A stretch of 64,000 nucleotides of DNA from Ruminococcus flavefaciens. Its GTDB lineage: Bacteria; Bacillota; Clostridia; Oscillospirales; Ruminococcaceae. Shown here piece after piece: positions 34,931 through 43,359 of the stretch. The notes under the pieces are model-generated. The model did no database searches. It was not told the origin of the DNA and worked only from the letters and a program-made list of their open reading frames with translations. The position numbers were made by a program, and so were the translations under genes. The DNA lies in NCBI RefSeq assembly GCF_900116855.1, contig NZ_UETD01000003.1, forward strand, positions 186,001 to 250,000. Reading direction: 5' to 3'. Within the stretch, counting starts at the first letter, position 1, and every line of letters begins with the position of its first letter.

Positions 34931-36703
34931 ATGACCGAAAACTACGACAACAACATTTACAACGAGCCGTACTGCGTTAAGGACGGCTGCCTTTACGAAA
35001 CGGTCGAGCGGAAGGGAAAGGTCACGATAGTCAGACTGTGCGACTACGTTCCTGTGCTGAAATCGGAGATAACTTTCGATGACGGAAGTGAGTGCCGCAA
35101 AGCGTTCGAGGTCGGAGCAGTACATTCCAACGGAACGACAATGCCGACGGTAACTGTCGCCGCAGACGAGATGAGCAGCATGAAATGGCTCATCGAGAAA
35201 TGGGGCTCGCTGGGTTCATATTCGCCTGCAAACAATACGCTCGGCAAGATACGTCATGCAATTATGAGTACGAAAACAGCTGTTGAGTTCAGGACTGTGT
35301 ACAGTCAGACCGGCTGGCGGCGAATCAATGAGAGGTATGAGTTCCTGATGCCGTCTGCGGATAGTCAGTTCACAGTGGAGCTGCAAGGCAAGCTGAACGC
35401 TTATCATTGGAGTACACCTGCCAGTTTGGACAAGCTGTTCTATCTCACAGCTCTGCTTGAAAACGGTCTGCTGCCGCAGAGAGTTATGCTTCCGCTGTTG
35501 GCGGTAACGTTTCTGTCTCCGCTGGAACACTTCCTGAAAGCGGCGAGCTGCGAACCGAAGTTCATAACTGCACTGGTCGGCAAAACAGGTACGCGCAAAT
35601 CAACGACTGCGGCGCTGATGTGTTCGTTCTTTGGCAGCTTCACAGCCAGCACTCTGCCGATGTCGTTTCATGATACGGCGAACAGTATTCTCAGCAACAT
35701 CAATTCGCTGAAGGACGTTCTCACCTGCGTCGACGACCTGCACCCAAATGGTGTGTACGGCGACTCGGAAATGAAAAGCACTGCACAAAATCTTGCGCGT
35801 TTCTACGGTGACCGCATTGGTCGTGCGCGTCTCAACAGTAAAATAGAATTGCAGCCGTCGCGTCCGCCGACGGGTATGTGTCTTGTCACTGCGGAGTACG
35901 TTCCCGAGATATCGCAGAGCGGTCTCGCGCGCTACTTCATTGTCGAAATGAAATCTGACGACATAGATCTTGCATTGATGACTGAGTATCAGCAGCTTGC
36001 AGCGGACGGAGTGCTTGCGTCGATAATGCACAACTACGTTGACTGGCTGCGCGAAACATATCTCTGCGATGAAAATACTTTCGTGCAGGGCTTGTCAGAT
36101 ACATTCAAAAAATACCGCGCCAAAGTAACAGCGGAGTTGTCTGCAAGGTGTGAAAACTTCCATACAAGAGTTCCCGATACTCTCGCGCATCTGATGATAG
36201 GCTTCGACTTTCTGCTTGCGTTCCTGAATTCAAAAGAAGAAATAGGTGTGCAGGACATGGAGAACTACAAGAGCTCTTTCCGGAACATAATAGTTACAAG
36301 CTCTGTGCGAAACAACAGCATAGTCGAGAACGAAAACTATTCGTATCAGTTCTGCGACAAGCTGAAAAGTCTGCTCGACAGCGGCAGGTGCAGTGTCAAT
36401 TTCATCGGAAACGACTGCGATATGAACCGCAAGGGCTTCATCGGCTTCGATGATGACAACTTCTACTACCTCATCATGAATGCGGCGCTGTCGGAAGTGG
36501 TGAAGCTGTCGAAGGAAATGGGCGAGAGCTTCTCCATTGGCAAAAACAGTTTGATACAGCAGCTGGTCGATGACGGTATAATGGTCGTGAAAGGTAAGCG
36601 CAACACAACAACTGTCCGTGTCACCAATGACCGTCAGATGAGCGTTGCGGTGCTGGATAAGTCGAAGATGTTTCCTGATATGGAAGAATCCAAAAACAGC
36701 TGA
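34931..36703 (+). CDS. Element-encoded P-loop ATPase (DUF927-like helicase/primase type)
   Basis: The start is ATG 34931 (AGAAAGGATGATAGG upstream); the longer frame begins in non-coding repeats. The 590-aa product has a central ATPase: Walker A LVGKTGTRKSTTAAL (about residue 220), CVDDLHPNG as Walker B, and an arginine-containing RIGRARLNSK segment. The layout resembles DUF927-type proteins of phages and integrative elements, which are linked to replication. A small basic region lies at the C-terminus. It is probably the replication ATPase of unit III. The exact reaction is unproven. Confidence 0.65.
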   Translation: MTENYDNNIYNEPYCVKDGCLYETVERKGKVTIVRLCDYVPVLKSEITFDDGSECRKAFEVGAVHSNGTTMPTVTVAADEMSSMKWLIEKWGSLGSYSPANNTLGKIRHAIMSTKTAVEFRTVYSQTGWRRINERYEFLMPSADSQFTVELQGKLNAYHWSTPASLDKLFYLTALLENGLLPQRVMLPLLAVTFLSPLEHFLKAASCEPKFITALVGKTGTRKSTTAALMCSFFGSFTASTLPMSFHDTANSILSNINSLKDVLTCVDDLHPNGVYGDSEMKSTAQNLARFYGDRIGRARLNSKIELQPSRPPTGMCLVTAEYVPEISQSGLARYFIVEMKSDDIDLALMTEYQQLAADGVLASIMHNYVDWLRETYLCDENTFVQGLSDTFKKYRAKVTAELSARCENFHTRVPDTLAHLMIGFDFLLAFLNSKEEIGVQDMENYKSSFRNIIVTSSVRNNSIVENENYSYQFCDKLKSLLDSGRCSVNFIGNDCDMNRKGFIGFDDDNFYYLIMNAALSEVVKLSKEMGESFSIGKNSLIQQLVDDGIMVVKGKRNTTTVRVTNDRQMSVAVLDKSKMFPDMEESKNS

Positions 36704-36847
36704 AATCGCTGAGATTTTTGGGTTGCAGGATAAAGGCTGGCGTCAAAGCGCCCGCCGTTCCACATCGGACGGGCAGTGCCCGCCGATATTCCGCAGGTTG
36801 TGAGTTTACCGAATTGGAGTCAAAATCAAAAAGGGAGGAAAATGCTG

Positions 36848-37321
36848 ATGTCAAAAAATGAAAAAAGTAAGAAAAGTGCCGATGTTTCGGCAAATTATGA
36901 TGGAGTCTACGCTCCGAAAATACGCTTTCCGCTGTACATTTATCCCGAGACTATGAAAACGGTGGAGAGCATATATAAGTCGGATAATTGCAGCACAAAA
37001 ACTGAGTTCATGGAGAAAGCTATCCGCTTCTACTGCGCTCACCTTATGCAGAACAAGCCTGAGCTCATCGAGTACCTTGCGCCGCAGATAGCGCATATCG
37101 TTGAGGGATATATCATGGGGACTGAGCAGAGGTTGTCTCGTGCGATATTCAAGCTTGCAGTTGAAGTCGGTGCGCAGTCGCATATACTTGCGGCGATAAA
37201 TGATATCGAAGAAAGCACACTTTTCAAGCTCCGTGAAATGGTCACAGACGAGGTGCGCCGCATCAACGGTATCATAAACTTTGAGAGTGCTGTCAGATAT
37301 CAGCGCAGTGAGGAAGAATAA
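36848..37321 (+). CDS. Ribbon-helix-helix-type element protein
   Basis: The start is ATG 36848, 9 nt after AAGGGAGG. The 157-aa product has a Lys/Ser-rich start and a central RHH-like segment, RFPLYIYPETMKTVESIYKS, then KTEFMEKAIRFYCAHL. The C-terminal half is helical. It likely binds DNA of the element, as a regulator or mobilisation accessory protein. Confidence 0.6.
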   Translation: MSKNEKSKKSADVSANYDGVYAPKIRFPLYIYPETMKTVESIYKSDNCSTKTEFMEKAIRFYCAHLMQNKPELIEYLAPQIAHIVEGYIMGTEQRLSRAIFKLAVEVGAQSHILAAINDIEESTLFKLREMVTDEVRRINGIINFESAVRYQRSEEE

Positions 37322-37439
37322 AAGCTGATTGTTTTGTAGTGCTTCTGCTCGGTATCAACAGCCAACATTCGTCCAGTCTGGTGAATGGATTTCGACAGCA
37401 AGCTGTGGTATGATTGTTGGTCAGGAGGTGACCGCGGCG

Positions 37440-37718
37440 ATGAAGTTGCAAGATTTATACTACGGGAACGTCATACCGTGTCAGCATGATGTGAGGAAGA
37501 ACTCCGACTATGCAAAGCGAAGTCTGGAGCTGCTTGAAATGTGCGACACACTGGAGAAAAGGCTGTCGGCTGACGATAAAAAGCTGCTGAACGACATAAC
37601 GGATATGCAGGGAATGCTGTCCGAAACAATGGCAGCGGAAAGCTACATACAAGGTTTCCGTGACTGCGCCGAATTGATTATTGATGTGATGTTCGGCAGG
37701 AGCGAGAACCTGAAATAA
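37440..37718 (+). CDS. Small conserved element protein (DUF6809-like)
   Basis: The start is ATG 37440, 9 nt after AGGAGGTG. The 92-aa helical protein begins MKLQDLYYGNVIPCQHDVRK, and SYIQGFRDCAELIIDVM near the end matches the pattern of the small proteins I recall as DUF6809, frequent in clostridial phages and integrative elements. Function unknown. Confidence 0.65.
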   Translation: MKLQDLYYGNVIPCQHDVRKNSDYAKRSLELLEMCDTLEKRLSADDKKLLNDITDMQGMLSETMAAESYIQGFRDCAELIIDVMFGRSENLK

Positions 37719-37731
37719 CAACATAACAATT

Positions 37732-37765
37732 AAACGGAAAGGGTACGGACAGAGCCGTACCCTTT
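37732..37765 (+). terminator. Terminator after the DUF6809-like gene
   Basis: AAAGGGTACGG, a short loop and CCGTACCCTTT form a perfect stem with a following AAATCTAAG. Confidence 0.6.
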
Positions 37766-37849
37766 AAATCTAAGTAAAGGAATGATAAAAGTGAACAATT
37801 CAAATCACATAGGAAACGAGATAAAGACAATGAGAAGGAGTATGATCGA

Positions 37850-38044
37850 ATGGCTGAAAACAAAACAGAGACTAAAATCGTAATGCTTACAATAAAGCAG
37901 GCGGCAGCTCTTGTAGAGGGGCTGACCGAATACAGAGTCCGCCAGATGTGCCTGTGCGGTCAGGTGCCGCACATCATGGCTGGCAATAAATATCTTATCA
38001 ACAAGGAATTATTCCTGAAATATCTGCGCGGGGAGACTGCGTAA
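37850..38044 (+). CDS. Excisionase-type helix-turn-helix protein
   Basis: The 64-aa product reads MLTIKQAAALVEGLTEYRVR and then GQVPHIMAGNKYLINKELFL, the winged-helix pattern of Xis/MerR-like excisionases. It lies 100 bp before the integrase gene. Such proteins bend DNA at the attachment site and direct the integrase towards excision. The ribosome site is AGAAGGAG. Confidence 0.8.
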   Translation: MAENKTETKIVMLTIKQAAALVEGLTEYRVRQMCLCGQVPHIMAGNKYLINKELFLKYLRGETA

Positions 38045-38145
38045 AAAAATAGTGGAAATGGCGCGTTTTTTCTGGACTTCCGCACCGAGTTGTGGTATGA
38101 TGTCGTTGGCAAAAACGCGCAATATTTATGAAGGAGGGAAATTAT

Positions 38146-39417
38146 ATGGCGACTATAAGAAAAAGACCGAATGGTTCATTCGAGATAAAAGTATCATGCG
38201 GCTATGATATTTACGGAAGGCAGCATAATCAATACAAAAGCTACTATCCTGAACCCGGCATGACACCTCGTCAGATTGACAAAGAGGTCAACAAACAGGC
38301 GGTGCTGTTCGAGGAGGAGTGCAAGAAAGGTCAGATAACATCGGCGGTCAAGTTCGAGACCTTCGCCGAGCAGTGGTTCGATGAGTACGCAAAGGTCAAC
38401 CTGAGACCGACCACATTTTCAAAAATGCGGCAGGTCACCAAGCGTATCTACGCTGCCATCGGACACAAGCGTATGGACAAGATAACGTCCAGAGACATAC
38501 AAATGTTCATCACCGACCTTATCGTGAACGGCAGGCACATGGTCACAGGCAAGCCGCTGTCACGAAAGACGGCTATACATCACCTGAGCTTCATCAGCGA
38601 CATATTCAGCTACGCTATCCGTATGGGAATGCTGACGGACAATCCGTGCAGCAGAGTTGTGATACCCAAACTGGAGCAGAAGGAAAAGGAGATATACACC
38701 CTTGACGAAGTGAAGAAGCTGTTTGAAGATCTGGCATATGAGCCAATGTGGTTTCAGGTCTACATAACGCTGGCGATATACAGCGGCTTCCGAAGAAGCG
38801 AAATGCTGGGACTGGAGTGGAAGGACATCGACTTTGACTACAACACCATAAGAGTCCGCAGAACTTCTCATTACACACCTGCGAAGGGTATCTACACCGA
38901 TACTACGAAAACGAAGAAGTCTCAGCGAGTGGCAAAGTTTCCCGAGGACGTAATGGATATGCTGAAGAAATACCGCAAGGAGCAGAGAAAAGAAGCTCGT
39001 CGGCTTGGAACGAAGTGGGAGGATAACGACAGGCTGTTCACCAAGTGGAACGGGTCACCGATGTATCCCGAAATGCCGTACAAGTATCTGAAAAGCTACT
39101 GCGAGAAGATTGACATACCCTTCCGTGGCATACATTCACTGCGTCACCTTCACGCATCGCTCCTCATCTACGAGGGCATAGACGTAGTAGCCGTGTCGGC
39201 AGATATGGGACACAGCATCGTAGGAACGACCTTGAACCTGTACTCCCATATGTTCCAGGAGGCGAGAGCGAGAAACTGCGATGCCATAACCAATGCACTG
39301 AGATTTACCCGAGAGGGGAATAACGCTGAACCTAAGTCCGCAAAGGAGGCTGAACCCGACATTGAGGAAGATGAGGACGAGCTTGAAGAAGAAAATATGG
39401 AGCAGACTATGGCATAA
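38146..39417 (+). CDS. Tyrosine integrase of unit III (Tn916 type)
   Basis: The start is ATG 38146, with AAGGAGGG 7 nt upstream; an earlier ATG precedes that site. The 423-aa protein has an AP2-like arm-binding domain (ATIRKRPNGSFEIKVSCGYD), a SAM-like core-binding domain (about 75-175), and a complete catalytic domain: Arg216 (GFRRSEMLGLEW), His330/Arg333 (HSLRHLHA), His356 and nucleophile Tyr366 (NLYSHMF). An acidic tail (EEDEDELEEENMEQ) follows. It lies 143 bp from the ssrA 3' end, which is its attachment site. AAGTGG repeats beside it (39475 and 39486) are likely arm sites. Confidence 0.92.
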   Translation: MATIRKRPNGSFEIKVSCGYDIYGRQHNQYKSYYPEPGMTPRQIDKEVNKQAVLFEEECKKGQITSAVKFETFAEQWFDEYAKVNLRPTTFSKMRQVTKRIYAAIGHKRMDKITSRDIQMFITDLIVNGRHMVTGKPLSRKTAIHHLSFISDIFSYAIRMGMLTDNPCSRVVIPKLEQKEKEIYTLDEVKKLFEDLAYEPMWFQVYITLAIYSGFRRSEMLGLEWKDIDFDYNTIRVRRTSHYTPAKGIYTDTTKTKKSQRVAKFPEDVMDMLKKYRKEQRKEARRLGTKWEDNDRLFTKWNGSPMYPEMPYKYLKSYCEKIDIPFRGIHSLRHLHASLLIYEGIDVVAVSADMGHSIVGTTLNLYSHMFQEARARNCDAITNALRFTREGNNAEPKSAKEAEPDIEEDEDELEEENMEQTMA

Positions 39418-39422
39418 AAATA

Positions 39423-39448
39423 CTCCGCAGAGTCAAAACTCTGCGGAG
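39423..39448 (+). terminator. Hairpin after the integrase gene
   Basis: CTCCGCAGAG and CTCTGCGGAG with a 6-nt loop, 6 bp after the integrase stop. The same hairpin, one or two bases shorter, is kept at 13301 and 20940. Confidence 0.65.
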
Positions 39449-39474
39449 CGCCTGATATTGTTAAATAAAAAAAT

Positions 39475-39491
39475 AAGTGGTCAATAAGTGG
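39475..39491. promoter_or_regulatory. Paired arm-type site at the right end of unit III
   Basis: ATAAGTGGT occurs twice, exactly 11 bp apart (AAGTGG at 39475 and 39486). The same hexamer pair at the same period is in each element left end (358/369, 13557/13568, 21200/21211). Confidence 0.55.
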
Positions 39492-39504
39492 TTGAGAGCA
39501 CTTT

Positions 39505-39556
39505 TTAAAAAGAACGAGCTCACAAAATGGCTATTCTAAGCCTTTTGCGAGCCTTG
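39505..39556 (-). terminator. Terminator of ssrA
   Basis: On the minus strand AAGGCTCGCAAAAGGC and GCCATTTTGTGAGCTC form an imperfect hairpin, followed by GTTCTTTTT. It lies on the element side of the attachment core, so the integrating element supplies it. Confidence 0.65.
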
Positions 39557-39560
39557 ATTC

Positions 39561-39930
39561 TGGTGGAGGCGAGGGGAATTGAACCCCTGTCCGAAAGTCC
39601 GTTCATGCAACTTTCTACGAGCGTATTTTACCTATTATGATTCCCTGTACGAGCCGCCGATAAACGGGCTGCGGGTGCAGGTAGTCCGTATACAACCGGC
39701 GGACACGGACACTTCCGTCAGTCGTTCACCGCTAATCGATGCCCAAGCGAGAGCCGCGGTACTCCCTCGGTGGACAGAAGCTGACTTAAGCAGCTACCAG
39801 TTCGCTATTTCTAGAAACTGTAATGTTATTTCTTGCGTTTATATTTAAACGTGGCGCAGGTTATGGAGATCACGCCATTCTCCGCTCGCTTATCACACTT
39901 CGAGACCCCCGTCGAAACCTTTACGCCCCC
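39561..39930 (-). ncRNA. ssrA: Transfer-messenger RNA (tmRNA)
   Basis: The minus strand begins GGGGGCGTAAAGGTTTCGAC and ends CCCCTCGCCTCCACCA, the paired acceptor ends of tmRNA with an encoded CCA; length 370 nt is normal. The tag frame (39786-39836) probably reads ARNNITVSRNSELVAA and stop, ending with the hydrophobic AA typical of proteolysis tags. tmRNA with SmpB rescues stalled ribosomes and tags the product for degradation. Its 3' end is the integration site of the island to the left. A consensus promoter lies 46 bp upstream. Confidence 0.95.
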
Positions 39931-39975
39931 ATACAATGAGGGAGTGAGGTGGGGAGCCGAAATGCTCCGAATAAT

Positions 39976-40004
39976 ATTATACACTGTTTGCAGACGTTTG
40001 TCAA
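39976..40004 (-). promoter_or_regulatory. Promoter of ssrA
   Basis: On the minus strand: TTGACA (39999-40004), 17 bp, TATAAT (39976-39981), a perfect consensus. Confidence 0.8.
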
Positions 40005-40017
40005 CTGCAAACAGTGT
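39981..40017. promoter_or_regulatory. 13-bp palindrome overlapping the ssrA promoter
   Basis: ACACTGTTTGCAG (39981-39993) and CTGCAAACAGTGT (40005-40017) are perfect inverted repeats with an 11-bp spacer. They cover the promoter spacer and flank the -35 box, upstream of the RNA start, so they would act as a DNA operator and not as RNA structure. Confidence 0.55.
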
Positions 40018-40196
40018 CGATATTTGTTACAGCAGCGATATTTCCTGTTTGTCTGCGACATGCTTTCTTCCTTTTATTTATTATGTTATAATTAGTTAAC
40101 AAAAAATATTTTTGAAGTTTAATACGCTGTTTTGGGAAATAGTAGATTTAAAACAAAAATGAGCAATAAATGACTGGAGAATTTATAATTTTTGTC

Positions 40197-40225
40197 TTGA
40201 CTAATAGCAATATTTATGGTAAAAT
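40197..40225 (+). promoter_or_regulatory. Promoter of the type VII secretion locus
   Basis: TTGACT (40197-40202), 17 bp, TAAAAT (40220-40225), about 140 bp before the first ATG. The remaining stretch 40018-40364 shows no gene. Confidence 0.6.
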
Positions 40226-40364
40226 ATACCATGTATAATAATATAATGTGCGGAAAAGGCTGCGGATCTCACCTTGTATCGGCAGAAAACGCGCAGATAT
40301 GATCGTAAGCGGAGTCCCGACGCGGACATACGCTGAATATATACCATTATAGGGAGGTAAGGGC

Positions 40365-40928
40365 ATGGACAATGAATACTATTACAACCAGGCGAGGAGC
40401 CGCTATAACAATGCTTGCTCGGAGATAAACAACTGCGAGAATCGTGTCAATGAACTCATCGGTGAAAAGAATGAGGCTATTGATTACCTTAACAGCCTGA
40501 ACGCCGATCTTGTCAGACACAGGGACGCTTCCGAAGACCTTGCAAATGTTATTGCTCAGGAGACAGATCTTACCAGCAGCCTCAACTCCGTTTCAACGAA
40601 CATGGATGAGGCTTCAACAAGCTTTACGCAGATGGCAGACGCTCCTGATTCGTCTTCTGTAAACATCAATGATGTTTTCAGCGATGAGATGACTACTACT
40701 CGGAATACCCTAACTGAAGCTATGTCAACATTCAGGACAAAAAAGTCTGCTGTTGACACGAGGATCACTGAGCTCGAGGCTGAAATAAGGGCTACTGAGA
40801 CCCGTATTTCCGACATTGAGCAGGCTATCCGCATAACCCGTGCAAATGCTGACGCATGGCGCAGCACAAAAAGCAGTGCCTCTATGGATATGGAGTATTA
40901 CAGACGCAGGATGGACGCAGAAGACTAA
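40365..40928 (+). CDS. Coiled-coil protein heading the secretion locus; likely effector partner
   Basis: The 187-aa product is almost wholly helical, with two long coiled coils (residues about 5-75 and 110-185: TRITELEAEIRATETRISDI) and a short Ser/Asp-rich hinge. Small helical proteins encoded directly before LXG-type effectors in Firmicutes act as targeting factors that bind the effector N-terminus. Here it precedes the first of four effectors by 23 bp. AGGGAGGT is a strong ribosome site. The partner role is inferred from position and shape. Confidence 0.6.
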   Translation: MDNEYYYNQARSRYNNACSEINNCENRVNELIGEKNEAIDYLNSLNADLVRHRDASEDLANVIAQETDLTSSLNSVSTNMDEASTSFTQMADAPDSSSVNINDVFSDEMTTTRNTLTEAMSTFRTKKSAVDTRITELEAEIRATETRISDIEQAIRITRANADAWRSTKSSASMDMEYYRRRMDAED

Positions 40929-40951
40929 GAACTGCTTAAAGGAGGCATCCC

Positions 40952-42454
40952 ATGGCAACGATAACACTGTATGCATCACGAGTTAATCTTATCCCTTCTG
41001 TGTTCGGCACGCTGAGAAATACTGTCAGTTCCTTTAACGGAGGTATCGATCTGTTAAGGCAGGGAGCACTCGGCATTGACAGCAGCATATGCGATCTGGA
41101 GGATATCATCAGCAGTCTCAGGTCTTCTTCGGATACTCAGGAGGCGATCGAGGAGTTTCTGGACGATATTCAGGATGCTGCCGAGGAGTTTATTGATGAG
41201 GTCGCTGAGATAGACGAAGAGGTCTCTGAGCTGATCGCTACGGCTGAGGAGGACTTCTATTCGCTGTATGACTACCTCAGACCCGAGGACGAATCATGGC
41301 TGGATGCTATCGGTGACTTCTTTACCGATCTGCTTTCCGATGCATGGGATTATATTGCGGGGCTCTGTATGTCCGCGACCGAGTGGATCAGGGCTCATAG
41401 GGAAGAGGTAGCAGATTTCCTGCATGAGCTTGTGGACTACGGTGAGCAGATCATAGGCTATGCAGAGGATTTTCTCAACGATCACCCGTGGATAGGCGAA
41501 TTCTTCTCTTTCCTCGGAGATGCCGCAGGATTTATTTATGACAATGTGCTTTCTCCTCTCGGAGATCTGGCTTCATACATATACAATAATACGCCCCTGC
41601 ATTATCTGGGCGATTATCTCTATGACCGGTTCGAGGACTTTGCAACACGCTTCATCAGCAAGCTGGGACAGCTTATAGCTACCGAGGAGTTCGGATGGGT
41701 CGTTGATAAGGTCATAACGCTGCTCGGTCCTGCTCTGGAGATAGGAAAGATATGGACGACAGAGAAGCTGCCCGGAGCTGAATTTATCGTTGGTCTTATC
41801 GGAGCTGTCGATCCCGACGGCGACGGCATCTACCACATCAGACAGGATTGGTGGCAGTCGTGGGGACCTATGGGATATAATGTCGGCTACGATAATGTAT
41901 TTTACAGCGCTATAAATGCCAACGGAAACAGTATCGGCGTTTATAGAATGGAGTTTACTCTGGAAAACGGAGAGACCTTTACAGTATGGTCGTGGAAGGG
42001 CGATTACATGAACCTTGGCGCCGGTACCGAGACGGGTATCTATCAGGCTACGGGTGACGGTTTCCATTATACCTCCGCTACCGACTATGCCTGCGATATG
42101 AGCTTGTCTCTTGATTATAACGGCAAGAACCTTTTTGATTATTCTCCCTATGGTGACTCTGCTTTATGGGAAAACGGCGCTCAGTGGTGGGTGGACGGAT
42201 TTGACAGCAATACTCAGAATGTTCAGGCGGTAAATCTGACTTCTTCAACAACTATCAATTTTTCAACTATGTATAACGGCGATGCAATGTTTGACAGCTT
42301 CTATGATGACCTGAGCACCCACGGAAATGTCGTATACTCGGGCGGTAATAATGTAGTGGTGGTTGATACTTACATTAACCCTCTCAATAATGAGAGCACA
42401 ACCGCTACATGGACTATAAATACCGAAACTCAGACAGCTAATCTTGTTTACTGA
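40952..42454 (+). CDS. Type VII effector 1: shared N-domain and DUF4474-like C-terminus
   Basis: The 500-aa product begins MATITLYASRVNLIPSVFGT and has the N-terminal helical domain (about 1-112) shared by four proteins here: CDLEDIISSLRSSSDTQE, then IDEEVSELI and DFYSLYDYLRPED. A linker region (113-270) with helical segments follows. The C-terminal part from about residue 275 (VGLIGAVDPDGDGIYHIRQD, WSWKGDYMNLGAGTETGIY) matches the pattern I know as DUF4474, found in secreted Firmicutes proteins. Its activity is unknown. No signal peptide is present, as expected for an ESX substrate. The next gene, a lipoprotein, is its likely immunity partner. Confidence 0.7.
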   Translation: MATITLYASRVNLIPSVFGTLRNTVSSFNGGIDLLRQGALGIDSSICDLEDIISSLRSSSDTQEAIEEFLDDIQDAAEEFIDEVAEIDEEVSELIATAEEDFYSLYDYLRPEDESWLDAIGDFFTDLLSDAWDYIAGLCMSATEWIRAHREEVADFLHELVDYGEQIIGYAEDFLNDHPWIGEFFSFLGDAAGFIYDNVLSPLGDLASYIYNNTPLHYLGDYLYDRFEDFATRFISKLGQLIATEEFGWVVDKVITLLGPALEIGKIWTTEKLPGAEFIVGLIGAVDPDGDGIYHIRQDWWQSWGPMGYNVGYDNVFYSAINANGNSIGVYRMEFTLENGETFTVWSWKGDYMNLGAGTETGIYQATGDGFHYTSATDYACDMSLSLDYNGKNLFDYSPYGDSALWENGAQWWVDGFDSNTQNVQAVNLTSSTTINFSTMYNGDAMFDSFYDDLSTHGNVVYSGGNNVVVVDTYINPLNNESTTATWTINTETQTANLVY

Positions 42455-42459
42455 TATAA

Positions 42460-43314
42460 ATGAAAAGATTTTTCCTTATATGCTTGTCGGCAGTTATGCT
42501 CAGCACATTCTCATGTTCAAAGCTGTCGATACTTAACAACAGTGTAAAAATGGAAAAAGATGCTGCAAGGGATTTTGAGAACAAATTCTTTGAAGCTATC
42601 GAGAAAAAGGATGGCGAGCTTCTGAAAAGCTGCTTTTCGGAAGCGGCTCTGAAGGACGCTGCCGATATAGATAAGGGTATAGAGTATGTTCTGAGTGCCT
42701 ACAAAGACGGCAGGGCGACCAGAACAGACGACAATATATCAAGCTATACCCAGTTCAAGAAGGGCGAGTCCTTTCACACCATCAATGCACACTGTAAATT
42801 TGAATCGGGGGACAACTCCTATCTTGTGAAATGGACGCAATGTCTGAAAAATGAGGCTGACCCGTCCATGGAGGGAGTATACAGCCTTGAGTTTTTCGAT
42901 ATGAACGAGGCTGACGACACCAACTTCTATAATATAGCAGGTGTTGCCTATCCCGACAGAGAATTCCTTGACGATACCTTACAGACGCTTTTCTATTACA
43001 AAGGCGTTAAAGACGATACCACCGATATTTTCTCCGCTGAATTGCTTGAAGAAGCGGACGAGTACCAGCTGAAGTGCCTTACGGATTTTGTAGACGACAC
43101 TCATAACAGGTCCTTCAACAAAATGTGGGTGGATAACAGCAGTGACAGATATATCGCATATGCCTATGTGAGCTTTTCACATACCGACTATGTGCTGGCA
43201 CTGAAATATGATGACGACAAGAAACTCATGGCTGTTTCGGCAGCCGATGATATAAACGGGATCGATCTCAGAGACTACCGTATAACAGGTGTCAGTGAGA
43301 TGATGAACAAGTAG
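42460..43314 (+). CDS. Lipoprotein (DUF5104-like), likely immunity protein for effector 1
   Basis: The 284-aa product has a lipoprotein signal (MKRFFLICLSAVMLSTFSC, lipobox Cys at residue 19). The mature part has an N-terminal stretch KKDGELLKSCFSEAAL, reminiscent of DUF5104 lipoproteins. It starts 5 bp after the effector stop. An outward-facing lipoprotein could protect against an effector acting outside the membrane. The immunity role is inferred from gene order. Confidence 0.65.
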   Translation: MKRFFLICLSAVMLSTFSCSKLSILNNSVKMEKDAARDFENKFFEAIEKKDGELLKSCFSEAALKDAADIDKGIEYVLSAYKDGRATRTDDNISSYTQFKKGESFHTINAHCKFESGDNSYLVKWTQCLKNEADPSMEGVYSLEFFDMNEADDTNFYNIAGVAYPDREFLDDTLQTLFYYKGVKDDTTDIFSAELLEEADEYQLKCLTDFVDDTHNRSFNKMWVDNSSDRYIAYAYVSFSHTDYVLALKYDDDKKLMAVSAADDINGIDLRDYRITGVSEMMNK

Positions 43315-43359
43315 ACTATTGGCGCAACTTATCATAAACTATGTAAGGAGTGATAAAGC

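Larger units (their letters stand above)
218..39583. mobile_element. Composite genomic island integrated at ssrA (tandem elements)
   Basis: The island is bounded by the displaced ssrA end (218-240) and the intact ssrA 3' end (39561-39583). The core GAGGGGAATTGAA recurs at 13427 and 21070. At both internal sites the left flank is an integrase-tail remnant with hairpin, and the right flank is the same left-end repeat found at 240. This layout is expected when related elements insert one after another at one attachment site. Only the rightmost integrase (38146-39417) is intact. Base composition differs between the cargo blocks, in keeping with separate origins. Confidence 0.72.
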
